A DNA stretch of 25,987 bases from an uncultured Kiritimatiellota bacterium (GTDB lineage: Bacteria > Verrucomicrobiota > Kiritimatiellia > RFP12 > UBA1067). This document shows, in pieces, positions 1-9,825 of this stretch (position 1 is its first letter; every line of letters starts with the position of its first letter). The notes below the pieces were generated by a model. It made no database searches, was not told where the DNA came from, and saw only the letters and a program-made list of their open reading frames with translations. Where the stretch lies: assembly GCA_934643865.1 (NCBI GenBank), contig CAKUCX010000046.1:1-25987 (forward strand). Direction: 5' to 3'. Made by a program: the position numbers and the translations under genes.

Positions 1-38
1 ATGCCACCAGTCCCATCCACCACCTTCGGAACGAGTAG

Positions 39-117
39 ATGCGACCACCATAGTCGCATTGAGTTTGGGAAGGGGCGACCTGCCCTGACCTGCCCCGGCC
101 CTTCGGCCCCGTCGCCC
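39..117 (+). other. Upstream hairpin region before the glycyl radical enzyme gene
   Basis: No gene is visible before position 170. Two structures can be read. Positions 39-45 (ATGCGAC) pair with 53-59 (GTCGCAT) around a 7-base loop. Positions 73-79 (GGGCGAC) pair with 111-117 (GTCGCCC) around an interior that itself holds GGCC-CTTC-GGCC at 97-108. There is no T-run after either, so they may be the end of an upstream transcript or a leader structure; the sequence does not decide. Confidence 0.4.
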
Positions 118-124
118 GTAATTG

Positions 125-133
125 TGGTATAAT
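125..133 (+). promoter_or_regulatory. Extended -10 promoter of the glycyl radical enzyme gene
   Basis: TGGTATAAT is a perfect -10 hexamer (128-133) with the upstream TG of an extended -10. I see no good -35 at the usual distance, as expected for an extended -10 promoter. Transcription would start near 140, leaving a leader of about 30 bases before the ATG at 170. Confidence 0.6.
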
Positions 134-169
134 GAAGCCGTATCTTCAAAAGACGAGACGGGTGACGAC

Positions 170-2230
170 ATGACGGAGAGAATCAAGAACCTGCTGGACG
201 CGACCTTCAGCAAGAAGCAGAAGGCGTTCCGCCGCGACGTGGACTGGAAGCCGCTCCTGGACGGCTTCATCGCAAACGGCGTGGACGACTCGACGCGCGC
301 GCGCATGGGCCTCGTCGAAATGCTCAAGGCCGAAACCCCCGCGTTCATGGAGGGCGAGACGATCGCCTTCACGCGCACGGTCAACGAGATTCCCGACCTC
401 CACTCCGACGCCGAGATCGCCGCCAACAAGGCGAAGGGCATCGCGTACGGCGAGAAGGGCGTCGTCTTCAACCTGACCGCCGACTTCGGCCCCGCGATCC
501 AGGGCGGCCTCCTCGCCCGCATCCGCGAGATGGACGCGCGCCTTGCGCGCGCCCGCGCCGAGGGGGACGACGAGGGCGTTCTCTTCCTCACGAACGCCCG
601 CCTCTCCACCGTCGCCGTGCTGGAGCTCGTCGAACGCTACCGCGAGGCCGCCGCGAAACAGGGGCTCACGCAGATCGCCGCCACGCTCGGACAGGTCCCC
701 GCGCACGGCGCGCGCACGTTCCACGAGGCCCTGCAGGCCCTGCGCATCCTCCACTACTGCCTCTGGTGCGAGGGCGAGTACCACTGCGGCCTCGGGCGCA
801 TCGACCAGTACCTGCTGCCGTATCTGGAGGGCGACCTCGCCGCCGGGCGCCTCACCGAGGAGACGGCGCTGGAGGAGCTGGAGGAGTTCTTCATCGCCTG
901 CAACCGCGACAGCGATCTCTACATCGGCGTGCAGCAGGGCGACAACGGGCAGTCCGTCATGCTCGGCGGCTGCACCCGCGACGGCACGCCCGCCTTCAAC
1001 CGCCTCTCCCGCCTCGCGCTGAAGGCGTGCGGCGAGCTGAAGCTCGTCGATCCGAAGATCAACCTGCGCGTGGACAAAAACACGCCGATGGAGGTCTACG
1101 AACGCGGCACCGAACTCACCAAGGCCGGCCTCGGCTTCCCGCAGTACGCGAACGACGACGTCGTCATCCCCGCCCTGGAGCGGTGGGGCTACGCGCCCGA
1201 GGACGCGCGCGACTACTCCGTCGCCGCCTGCTGGGAGTTCCTGATCCCCGGCTGCGGGATGGACATCAACAACATCGACGCCGTCTCGATGCCCAAGTGC
1301 CTCGACACCGCGATGCGGAAGGGGGCCGGGACGTTCGAGGCCCTTCAGGCGAACATGCGCGCGGAGATCTTCCACCAGTGCGACCTCCTCCAGGAGAAGT
1401 ACCGGCACGTCGAGATCTTCCCCGGCCCGTTCGTCTCGGTCATCTCGACGGGCTGCATCGAGAAGGCGCGCGACATCAGCCGGGGCGCGAAGTACAACAA
1501 CTTCGGCATCCACGGCACGGGCATCGCGGTGGCGGTCGATGCGCTGGCGTCCGTGCGCGAACTCGTCTTCGAGAAGAAGCTCGTGACGCTGGCGGAGCTG
1601 GTCAACCTGATGGACACCGACTTCGCGGCGCGTCCCGACCTGCTCGCCGCCGCCCGCCAGGCGCCCAAGATGGGCAACGCCGACGCCTCCGTCGACGCGC
1701 TCGCGGCGTGGCTCGTCGCGACGTGGGCGGACGCGCTCGCGGGGCGGAAGAACGACCGGGGCGGCATCTACCGTCCGGGCACCGGGTCGGCGATGTACTA
1801 CATCTGGCACGCGAACGAGCTGCCCGCCTCGGCGGACGGCCGCCTGAAGAGACACCCGTTCAGCGCGAACTACGCGCCGTCCCTCGACGTCCCCGTGAAG
1901 GGTCCGCTCAGCGTCATCCGCTCCTTCACGACGCCCGACCTCGGGCGCGTCTGCAACGGCGGCCCGCTCACCATCGAGGTCCACGACAGCGCCTTCCGCG
2001 AGCCGGACGGCGTGGAGAAGGTCGCCCAGCTCGTGAAGTTCTTCGTGGACCGCGGCGGACACCAGCTGCAGATCAACGCGATCAACCGCGACACGCTCGT
2101 CGACGCCCAGAAGCATCCCGACCTCCACCGCCACCTCATCGTGCGCGTGTGGGGCTGGAGCGGCTATTTCGTTGAACTCGACAAGCCCTACCAGGACCAG
2201 GTCATCAAGCGCGTCGAACTCGCGGTCTGA
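170..2230 (+). CDS. Glycyl radical enzyme, pyruvate formate-lyase-like, substrate unknown
   Basis: This 686-residue protein has the PFL-type domain followed by a C-terminal glycine radical segment. The expected thiyl-radical cysteine is Cys354 in A-A-C-W-E-F, matching the Cys-x-Glu pair of the dehydratase/lyase type of glycyl radical enzymes. The radical glycine is probably Gly662 in R-V-W-G-W-S. A PFL-like stretch, GLGRIDQYLLPYLEGDL, is clear. The ATG at 170 is preferred over an in-frame TTG at 122 because the promoter's -10 box (128-133) lies between them. Known members act in the cytoplasm under anaerobic conditions and need a radical SAM activase; none is adjacent here. At 686 residues it is shorter than choline TMA-lyase or glycerol/propanediol dehydratases (roughly 800), so I do not assign a substrate. 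tadA follows after 10 bases. Confidence 0.85.
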   Translation: MTERIKNLLDATFSKKQKAFRRDVDWKPLLDGFIANGVDDSTRARMGLVEMLKAETPAFMEGETIAFTRTVNEIPDLHSDAEIAANKAKGIAYGEKGVVFNLTADFGPAIQGGLLARIREMDARLARARAEGDDEGVLFLTNARLSTVAVLELVERYREAAAKQGLTQIAATLGQVPAHGARTFHEALQALRILHYCLWCEGEYHCGLGRIDQYLLPYLEGDLAAGRLTEETALEELEEFFIACNRDSDLYIGVQQGDNGQSVMLGGCTRDGTPAFNRLSRLALKACGELKLVDPKINLRVDKNTPMEVYERGTELTKAGLGFPQYANDDVVIPALERWGYAPEDARDYSVAACWEFLIPGCGMDINNIDAVSMPKCLDTAMRKGAGTFEALQANMRAEIFHQCDLLQEKYRHVEIFPGPFVSVISTGCIEKARDISRGAKYNNFGIHGTGIAVAVDALASVRELVFEKKLVTLAELVNLMDTDFAARPDLLAAARQAPKMGNADASVDALAAWLVATWADALAGRKNDRGGIYRPGTGSAMYYIWHANELPASADGRLKRHPFSANYAPSLDVPVKGPLSVIRSFTTPDLGRVCNGGPLTIEVHDSAFREPDGVEKVAQLVKFFVDRGGHQLQINAINRDTLVDAQKHPDLHRHLIVRVWGWSGYFVELDKPYQDQVIKRVELAV

Positions 2231-2240
2231 GGCGGTCGCC

Positions 2241-2768
2241 ATGGTCGACGCATCCTTCGACGAACACTTCATGCGCATGGCGCTCCGCGAGGCCGAGAAG
2301 GCGGCGGCGGACGGCGAGGTGCCCACGGGCTGCGTGATCGTCGAGGCACCCGCCGATCCCGCCGCCCCGCCCGCCGCCGCCCGCATCCTCGGCCGCGCCC
2401 ACAACCAGACGGAGATGCTCGCCGACGCGACGGCGCACGCGGAGATGCTCGCCCTCTCGGCGGCCTTCGCGGCGAAGGGCAGCTGGCGTCTCACGGGGAC
2501 GCGCCTCTACGTGACGAAGGAGCCGTGCCCGATGTGCGCGGGCGCGATCGTCCTCGCCCGCGTCGACGCCGTCGTCTGGGGCCTCTCCGACCCCAAGCGC
2601 GGCGGCGGCACCGCGTTCAACATCTTCAACCACCCCGGTATCAACCACCATCCCGCCGTGGTGACGGGCGTCCTCGAAGAGCCGTGCCGCGCGGTCCTCG
2701 TCGACTTCTTCCGCCGCCGACGCGCCGAAAAGGACGCCGCGCGGGAAGAAGGCAACGCACAGCCATGA
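2241..2768 (+). CDS. tadA: tRNA-specific adenosine deaminase
   Basis: This 175-residue zinc deaminase would convert adenosine to inosine at the wobble position of tRNA-Arg(ACG). The zinc site is complete: His66-Ala-Glu68, with Glu as the proton shuttle, and the P-C-P-M-C motif with Cys96 and Cys99. Compared with typical TadA it carries an insertion rich in Ala and Pro (around residues 35-45) between the first strand and the G-R-A-H-N segment, and a charged C-terminal tail. The ATG at 2241 is chosen because it directly precedes the conserved F-M-R-M-A-L-R-E-A start of the domain; the preceding bases GAGGCGG could act as a weak ribosome site. The stop overlaps the start of the rhamnosidase gene (ATGA). 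A guanine or cytosine deaminase of the same fold is a less likely alternative. Confidence 0.88.
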   Translation: MVDASFDEHFMRMALREAEKAAADGEVPTGCVIVEAPADPAAPPAAARILGRAHNQTEMLADATAHAEMLALSAAFAAKGSWRLTGTRLYVTKEPCPMCAGAIVLARVDAVVWGLSDPKRGGGTAFNIFNHPGINHHPAVVTGVLEEPCRAVLVDFFRRRRAEKDAAREEGNAQP

Positions 2769-5700
2769 ACCTCCTGCCCCTGCTCGCCCTCGTCGGCCTG
2801 GCGCACACGTCGCCCGCCGCCCCGTCCGCCCGCCCCCTCGCCCTCGCCGCGCCGCGCTGCGAGGGCCTGCGCAATCCCCTGGGGCTCGTCCGCACGCAGC
2901 CGCGCTTCTCGTGGGCGCTCGCGGGCGACGAACCCGCCACGCGCCCCGCCGCCGCCGAGGTGAAAGTGTTCACCGACGCGGGGACGGTGTGGCAAGGCCG
3001 CGGCGGCGACCTCTTCGCCCGTCTCTACGACGGCCCGCCGCTTGCGCCCGGCGTCGTCTACCGGTGGCAGGCGCGCCTCGTGGGGGCGACGGACTGGTGC
3101 GCGCCGCAGCGGTTTTCGGTCGGTCTGCAGACGGACGCCGACTGGGCGGGCGCGCAGTGGATCGGCGAGCCCGCCGTTCCCGTGGCGTGGACGGACTTCG
3201 ACTACCAGGCGACGTTCACGCTCGTCCGGGATGCGTTCGGGCTCCTCTTCCGCGCCCGTGACGCGCAGACCGGCTACCTGTGGCAGATCAACACGAAGCT
3301 GGACCGCGAGCCGCTGCTGCGTCCGCACCTCCTGCTCGGGGACGGCAAGCTGCGCCTGCTGCCGCCCGTGAAGCTCGGGCGCTTCTTCCCCCAGGGGCTT
3401 GACTGGACGAAGGAGCACGTCCTGCGCGTCGAGGCGCGCGGCCCCGCGATCCGCACGCTTCTCGACGGCGTGCCCGTCCACGCCTGCACGGACGCCACGT
3501 TCGCCGCCGGCACGGTCGGCGTGCGGACGTCGGCGGGCGAGGAGGCCTTCGTCTCGGACGTCGCCGTGACGGGGCCGGACGGCGCCCCGTGGCTCCACGA
3601 CCGCTTCCGCGGCCACCTCATGCCCGCCTTCCGCAACCCCCCGCTCGCGAACGGCCGCCTCCACCTCGCGGGCACGACCCTCCTGCACCCCGGCATCCTG
3701 CCGAAGAACGCGCCGCGTCTGCGCCGCACGTTCGCCCTGCGGGACAAGCCCGTCGTCGCCGCGTTCGCCTCGGCGTGCGGCTTCGGCTTCTACGAACTCT
3801 GGCTCAACGGCGAGAAGGCCGATCCCCGGCGCGTCCTCGCCCCCGGCATGACGGGCGGCCGCGCGGCGCTCTTCGACACCTACGACGTCACGCGCCTCCT
3901 GAAGCCCGGTGCCGCGAACACCGTCGGCTTCTGGCTGGCGGCGGGGTATTCGGACGACGTTTCGCGCTACGGCTGGCACTGGCTCAAGCCCCGGCGGGCG
4001 ATCCTGCACCTCGCCGTGACCTACGCGGACGGCACGCGCGACGTGGTCGTGACGGACGGCGCGTGGGAGATGACGCAGGCGAGCGAGGTCGTGCGCGCGA
4101 GCCTCTACCACGGCGAGACGATCGACGCGGCGCGCGCGGACCCCGCCTGGTGTACGCCCGCCGGCGCGACGAACGGCTGGCACGCCGTCCACGTGTGGCC
4201 GCGCGCGGACGCGCCGCGCCTCGTCGCGAACGACGCGCCGCCCGTGCGGATGCTCGACCCCCGCAGGCCCGTGCGCATCGCCGAGACGCGCCCCGGCGTC
4301 TTCGTCGCCGACTTCGGGCAGAACCGCGCCGGGTTCGTGCAGGTCCGCGCGCAGGGCCCGCAGGGCACGAAGATCCGCCTCCGCACGAGCGAGCTTCTGG
4401 GCGAGGACGGCAACATCGACCCGTGGACGAACCGCCAGGCGGCATCGACGGACACCTTCGTCCTCGCCGGGACGGGGGCGCCCGAGACGTTCACGCCGCG
4501 CTTCACCTACCACGGCTTCCAGTTCGCGGAGATCACGGGCTGGCCGGGGACGCCGACGGCGGACGACCTCACCGCCTGGGCCGTCCATGCCGACGTCGAG
4601 CCGATCGGCGCGTTCGCCTGCGACGACGAGACGCTGAACCAATACGTCAACGCCGCCAACTGGTCCATGCGCAGCAACTTCATGAGCTTCCCGACGGACT
4701 GCTGCATGCGCGACGAGCGCACGCCCTGCCAGATGGACTCCCAGGCCTACGAGGAGGCCGCGCTGAGCTGGTTCGAGCTGGGGCGCTACTACGCGAAATG
4801 GCTCGACGACATCGGCGTGGGGGACGGCAACCCGGACTGGACGGGCGATTCCGTCGTGCTGCCCTGGCGCCTCTACCGGGCGACCGGCGACGTGCGCGTC
4901 CTCGCCGAACGCTACGACGGCATGCGGCGCCAGGTGGACGGCGACGTGAAGAAGTGGCCGGGCCTCGTCTGCCCCGACGGCTTCGGCGACTGGTGCGCGC
5001 CGAACGACGGCACCTGGAAAGGGTACTTCAACGACGTGGCGCTCGTCAACACCGCGCTCTTCTGCGAGATGTGCCGCATCGTGGCGGAGACGGCGGCGGC
5101 GCTCGGCAAGGCGGACGAGGCGGCGCGCTACCGCGCGCTCCACGCCCGCGCGAAGGCCGCCTTCCACACGGCGTTCTTCCACGACGGCACGAAGACCTAC
5201 GGCGACGGCTCGCAGACGACGGCGGCGCTGCCGCTCGCGTTCGGCCTCGTGCCGGAGGCGGCGCGCGCGGCCGTCGCGGCACGGCTCGTCCGGACCGTCC
5301 GCGAGGAGGACAGGGGGCGGGTCAACGCGGGCATCTTCGGGATGCGCCACCTTGGCGACGTCCTCTGCGACCTCGGCGAGGCGGACCTCTTCGTGCGGCT
5401 CATGACGCAGCCGGAATACCCCGGCTTCGGCTACATGTTCGCGCGCGGCGCGACGACGCTCTGGGAGCAATGGTCGTTCAAGGGCGGCATGAACTCCCAC
5501 AACCACGCCATGTTCTCGGGCGCGCTCCACACGCTCATGACGCGCCTTGCGGGCATCCGCGCCGCGCGGCCCGGATTCGCCGCCGTCGAGATCCGCCCGT
5601 CCTTCCCGGCGGCGCTCGGGCGCGTGGCGGCCCATCTCGACACGCCGCGCGGGCGCGTGGCGGCGGCCTGGCGCCGCGAAGGGGGGCGGATCGTCCTCGA

Positions 5701-5872
5701 CCTTGAGGTTCCGCCCTGCACGCCGGCCACGCTCGCGCTGCCGGGCGCGGCGGCGCGTCCGCTCCGGGCGGGGCGGCGGCGGCTGGTCCTGGCGCCCGGC
5801 GAAGCGGCCTTTGGGGGAGACGCGCGGGCGGCTGGCCGCCCCGCCTCGGGAAATCAAGGCGTCCGGCGCTGA
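2765..5872 (+). CDS. Secreted alpha-L-rhamnosidase (GH78-like)
   Basis: This 1,035-residue protein starts with a short hydrophobic signal peptide (about residues 1-20, ending near P-S-A). An N-terminal beta domain of the bacterial rhamnosidase type follows, then a concanavalin-like insertion (about residues 145-280), a second beta domain with the W-L-N-G-E-K region, and an (alpha/alpha)6 barrel. The barrel holds T-D-C-C-M-R-D-E-R (Asp650, Glu651), which matches the acidic catalytic motif of GH78, and a late G-A-T-T-L-W-E-Q-W motif typical of the family. It would remove terminal L-rhamnose from plant or microbial glycans outside the cytoplasm. The ATG at 2765 overlaps the tadA stop, implying translational coupling. 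The second half of the acidic motif reads T-P-C-Q-M-D where many relatives have L-G-W-x-G-D, so fine specificity may differ. Confidence 0.87.
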   Translation: MNLLPLLALVGLAHTSPAAPSARPLALAAPRCEGLRNPLGLVRTQPRFSWALAGDEPATRPAAAEVKVFTDAGTVWQGRGGDLFARLYDGPPLAPGVVYRWQARLVGATDWCAPQRFSVGLQTDADWAGAQWIGEPAVPVAWTDFDYQATFTLVRDAFGLLFRARDAQTGYLWQINTKLDREPLLRPHLLLGDGKLRLLPPVKLGRFFPQGLDWTKEHVLRVEARGPAIRTLLDGVPVHACTDATFAAGTVGVRTSAGEEAFVSDVAVTGPDGAPWLHDRFRGHLMPAFRNPPLANGRLHLAGTTLLHPGILPKNAPRLRRTFALRDKPVVAAFASACGFGFYELWLNGEKADPRRVLAPGMTGGRAALFDTYDVTRLLKPGAANTVGFWLAAGYSDDVSRYGWHWLKPRRAILHLAVTYADGTRDVVVTDGAWEMTQASEVVRASLYHGETIDAARADPAWCTPAGATNGWHAVHVWPRADAPRLVANDAPPVRMLDPRRPVRIAETRPGVFVADFGQNRAGFVQVRAQGPQGTKIRLRTSELLGEDGNIDPWTNRQAASTDTFVLAGTGAPETFTPRFTYHGFQFAEITGWPGTPTADDLTAWAVHADVEPIGAFACDDETLNQYVNAANWSMRSNFMSFPTDCCMRDERTPCQMDSQAYEEAALSWFELGRYYAKWLDDIGVGDGNPDWTGDSVVLPWRLYRATGDVRVLAERYDGMRRQVDGDVKKWPGLVCPDGFGDWCAPNDGTWKGYFNDVALVNTALFCEMCRIVAETAAALGKADEAARYRALHARAKAAFHTAFFHDGTKTYGDGSQTTAALPLAFGLVPEAARAAVAARLVRTVREEDRGRVNAGIFGMRHLGDVLCDLGEADLFVRLMTQPEYPGFGYMFARGATTLWEQWSFKGGMNSHNHAMFSGALHTLMTRLAGIRAARPGFAAVEIRPSFPAALGRVAAHLDTPRGRVAAAWRREGGRIVLDLEVPPCTPATLALPGAAARPLRAGRRRLVLAPGEAAFGGDARAAGRPASGNQGVRR

Positions 5873-5885
5873 AGCGGCGGTTTTC

Positions 5886-5894
5886 TGCTATACT
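5886..5894 (+). promoter_or_regulatory. Extended -10 promoter directly before the permease start
   Basis: TGCTATACT is an extended -10 element. Only six bases separate it from the ATG at 5901, so a transcript starting at the normal distance would begin at or beside the start codon, giving a leaderless mRNA. The 15 bases 5886-5900 recur identically at 23568-23582. Confidence 0.55.
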
Positions 5895-5900
5895 ATCCGC

Positions 5901-7043
5901 ATGATTCATTTTACGCCAACCCAGAAAAGGACCATTGCCGCCGGCGTGACGGTGCTGTCCTTTGCCATCGTGCTGGCTTTCGTGCTGTTCGTCGGCTGGG
6001 GCGTCCTGAAGTGCCTTTCGTTCGTGGCGCCGGCCCTCGTGCCCGTCATCATGGGCGTCTTCCTCGCGCTCCTCTTCAAGCCCTCCTACGAGTGGTTCCG
6101 CGCGCTCGTCCACAATCCGACGCTCGCGCTCCTCCTGATGCTCGCGAGCGTCCTCCTGCCGCTGGGCCTCGTCTCGTGGTTCTGCGGGGCGTTCGTCGTG
6201 GACCAGGCGATGCACCTCGTCCGCGCGGCGCCCACGATCGCGGCGCGCCTGAGCGCGTGGCTGAACGTCCACTACCCGAACGCGCAGGCGCTCCTCGCGC
6301 AGTTCGGCGTCCAGCCCGACGACCTGCCGCTCATGTTCCTCACGGACCCCGCAAAGTTCTCGCAGACGCTCGTCACGACGGTCGGCAGCGAATACGGGGC
6401 GGACGCGATGCGTGCGGGCGTGGGCGTCCTCAAGTCCCTCTCGGGCGTCGGCACCGCCCTCCTGACGCTCATCTTCTTCGTCTTCTTCCTCACGCGCCCG
6501 GCGATGACGGGCGCCGACTACGTGCGCGAGCTGCCATTCCTCCGGGAGGGGACGCGCGCCTTCGTCGCCAAGCAGATCGATGCGTTCCTCGACATCCTCG
6601 TGAACTTCTTCCAGCGCCAGGTCGTCATCTGCCTCGTCGAGGGCGTCTACTACGGGCTCGGGTTCATGTTCGTGGGTCTTCCCTATGGCTTCGTGATCGG
6701 CTTCCTTTTGGGCGCGCTCAACCTCGTGCCGCTTCTCGGAACGGTGCTCTGCCTGCCCCTCGCCCTGCCGATCGCCTACTTCGGCGACGGGGGGAGCGTG
6801 CTGCGGCTCGTCCTCGTGGCGGTCGTCTGGCTCGCGGGGCAGGTCCTCGACGGCTACCTCATCACCCCGAAGATCCAGGGCGACAAGACGGGCCTCGGCT
6901 ACGCGGGCGTCATCTTCAGCTTCATCTTCTGGGGCGTCGTCTTCCATTCGTTCCTCGGGCTCCTCCTCGCCATCCCGCTCTCCGCGTTCTGCGTCGTCCT
7001 GTGGCGGGCCTTGAAGGAGACGTACATCCGGGAAGTCATTTAA
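5901..7043 (+). CDS. AI-2E/PerM-family integral membrane transporter
   Basis: This 380-residue, strongly hydrophobic protein has the layout of the AI-2E transporter (PerM, UPF0118) family: paired N-terminal membrane segments (about residues 13-60), a third near 70-95, a soluble middle part (about 100-180), and four or five C-terminal segments with the G-x-x-x-G-x-L-N-L-V-P-L-L-G-T motif. Members move small solutes or ions; some export autoinducer-2 and others act in sodium/proton exchange, so substrate cannot be named. The reading frame is open for a long way upstream, but the ATG at 5901 is chosen because the first membrane segment begins about a dozen residues later and a promoter lies immediately before it. 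No Shine-Dalgarno is seen, which fits leaderless translation. Confidence 0.8.
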   Translation: MIHFTPTQKRTIAAGVTVLSFAIVLAFVLFVGWGVLKCLSFVAPALVPVIMGVFLALLFKPSYEWFRALVHNPTLALLLMLASVLLPLGLVSWFCGAFVVDQAMHLVRAAPTIAARLSAWLNVHYPNAQALLAQFGVQPDDLPLMFLTDPAKFSQTLVTTVGSEYGADAMRAGVGVLKSLSGVGTALLTLIFFVFFLTRPAMTGADYVRELPFLREGTRAFVAKQIDAFLDILVNFFQRQVVICLVEGVYYGLGFMFVGLPYGFVIGFLLGALNLVPLLGTVLCLPLALPIAYFGDGGSVLRLVLVAVVWLAGQVLDGYLITPKIQGDKTGLGYAGVIFSFIFWGVVFHSFLGLLLAIPLSAFCVVLWRALKETYIREVI

Positions 7044-7049
7044 AGGTGG

Positions 7050-7081
7050 AACGCAGATGCTTCGCGTCTGCGATCTGCGTT
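7050..7081 (+). promoter_or_regulatory. Competing hairpins between permease and helicase genes
   Basis: Two mutually exclusive stems share one left arm. In the first, 7052-7060 (CGCAGATGC) pairs with 7064-7072 (GCGTCTGCG) around a TTC loop, nine base pairs with one G-U. In the second, 7050-7058 (AACGCAGAT) pairs perfectly with 7073-7081 (ATCTGCGTT). No T-run follows. It may be a terminator-like repeat or a leader switch for the helicase gene that begins 34 bases later. Confidence 0.5.
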
Positions 7082-7115
7082 CAACGAGAAAGTACAGAAA
7101 GTCAAAGGTAGTAAG

Positions 7116-8738
<1,623 letters not shown>

Positions 8739-8778
8739 GCGGGCGTTCCCTCGTTTCATCTGCGTGGCGCCATCGACC

Positions 8779-9750
8779 ATGGACGGACACGTCCCCTTTC
8801 GGATGCCCCGCGTCCTCGCCTGGGAGGTCACGCGCCGCTGCCCGCTCAAGTGCCGCCACTGCCGCGCCGGCGCCGCCGACGTCGCCGATGCGCGCGAGCT
8901 TTCCACCGATGCGTGCCTGCGCGTCCTTGACGCGCTCGCCGCCCCCGCGTCCGCCCGGCAGACGCCCCGGCCTGCCCCCCCGCTCGTCATCTGGACGGGC
9001 GGCGAGCCGATGCTCCGCGACGACATCCTCGCGCTCGTCTCCCACGCCACGGCGCGCGGCATCCGCAGCGTCATGGCGCCCTGCGGCATGCTCGTCACGG
9101 AGGCGCGCCTCGCCGCGCTGCGGGAGGCCGGCGTGGCGGCCTGCTCCTTTTCGCTGGACGGCCCGGACGCGGCGACGCACGATGCCTTTCGCGGCGTTCC
9201 GGGCGCATTCGACGGCGTCACGCGCGCCATGCGCATCGCGCGGGCGCTCGGCATGCCCTTTCAGGTGAACGTGACCGTCTCCACGCTCAACCTCGGCCGC
9301 CTCGACGCGCTCTACGACGCGGCCGTGCGGTTGGGCGCCGCGAAGCTCGACCTCTTCTTCCTCGTCCCCGTCGGGCGCGGACGGGCGCTCGCGCGCTACG
9401 CGCTCTCGCCCGAGCAGACGGACCGCGTGCTGGACTGGGCCTTCGCGAAGGCCGCAGAGGGCCCGCTTGCCGTCAAGGAGACGTGCTGCCCCACCGCGCC
9501 GTGCCGCTGGGCGCAGTGGGCGCGCGTCCATGCGCCGGGCGCCGTCGCGCGCCCGCCGTGCGGCTGCCTGGGCGGGCGCGGCTTTGCCTTCCTCTCGCAC
9601 GTCGGCGATCTGCAGACGTGCGGGTTCGTCGACGCGCCCTGCGGCAACGTCCGCGACTTCGACTTCGACTTCCGCGCCCTGGTCGCGGCCGCCGCCAATC
9701 CGCTCGGTCGTTCCGGCTCGTGTCGCTGCCGCCCCGAAGCGGCCTCGTGA
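8779..9750 (+). CDS. Radical SAM protein with shortened SPASM-like C-terminus
   Basis: The N-terminus has the radical SAM cluster motif C-P-L-K-C-R-H-C (CX3CX2C) followed by the W-T-G-G-E-P SAM-binding motif, so it should bind a [4Fe-4S] cluster and cleave SAM. The second half has cysteines in C-G-C-L-G-G and Q-T-C-G-F with a following G-N-V-R-D, resembling NirJ/AhbD and other SPASM proteins that modify tetrapyrroles or peptides. The usual terminal cysteine-rich block ending in C-G-G-C-R-A-R is missing: the chain ends G-S-C-R-C-R-P-E-A-A-S. Length is 323 residues. An in-frame GTG at 8764 is an alternative start; neither start has a clear ribosome site. No precursor peptide or haem gene is nearby, so the substrate is unknown. 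It follows the helicase gene by 40 bases. Confidence 0.78.
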   Translation: MDGHVPFRMPRVLAWEVTRRCPLKCRHCRAGAADVADARELSTDACLRVLDALAAPASARQTPRPAPPLVIWTGGEPMLRDDILALVSHATARGIRSVMAPCGMLVTEARLAALREAGVAACSFSLDGPDAATHDAFRGVPGAFDGVTRAMRIARALGMPFQVNVTVSTLNLGRLDALYDAAVRLGAAKLDLFFLVPVGRGRALARYALSPEQTDRVLDWAFAKAAEGPLAVKETCCPTAPCRWAQWARVHAPGAVARPPCGCLGGRGFAFLSHVGDLQTCGFVDAPCGNVRDFDFDFRALVAAAANPLGRSGSCRCRPEAAS

Positions 9751-9767
9751 CGCGCGCCCGGCGCGCG
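9751..9767 (+). terminator. GC hairpin after the radical SAM gene
   Basis: CGCGCGC (9751-9757) pairs with GCGCGCG (9761-9767) around a CCG loop, immediately after the stop codon. There is no T-run, so it is terminator-like rather than a classic intrinsic terminator. A new promoter follows at 9810. Confidence 0.4.
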
Positions 9768-9809
9768 CGAAACCCGGCAGGAATGCCCCTTGCGCCGTAG
9801 GAGGGGAAA

Positions 9810-9818
9810 TGAGATAAT
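9810..9818 (+). promoter_or_regulatory. Extended -10 promoter of the gspL-gspM-gspD-like operon
   Basis: TGAGATAAT is an extended -10 element, with a weak -35 candidate TTGCGC at 9790-9795 (17-base spacer). Seven bases separate the hexamer from the ATG at 9826, again predicting a leaderless or nearly leaderless transcript. The decamer ATGAGATAAT recurs before the hydrogenase operon at 18326-18335. Confidence 0.55.
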
Positions 9819-9825
9819 ATCTGGA

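Noticed and set aside
8779..9750. Activating enzyme for the glycyl radical enzyme at 170-2230
   Set aside because: It lies 6.5 kb away behind unrelated genes, and its C-terminal half resembles SPASM-type proteins rather than glycyl radical activases.
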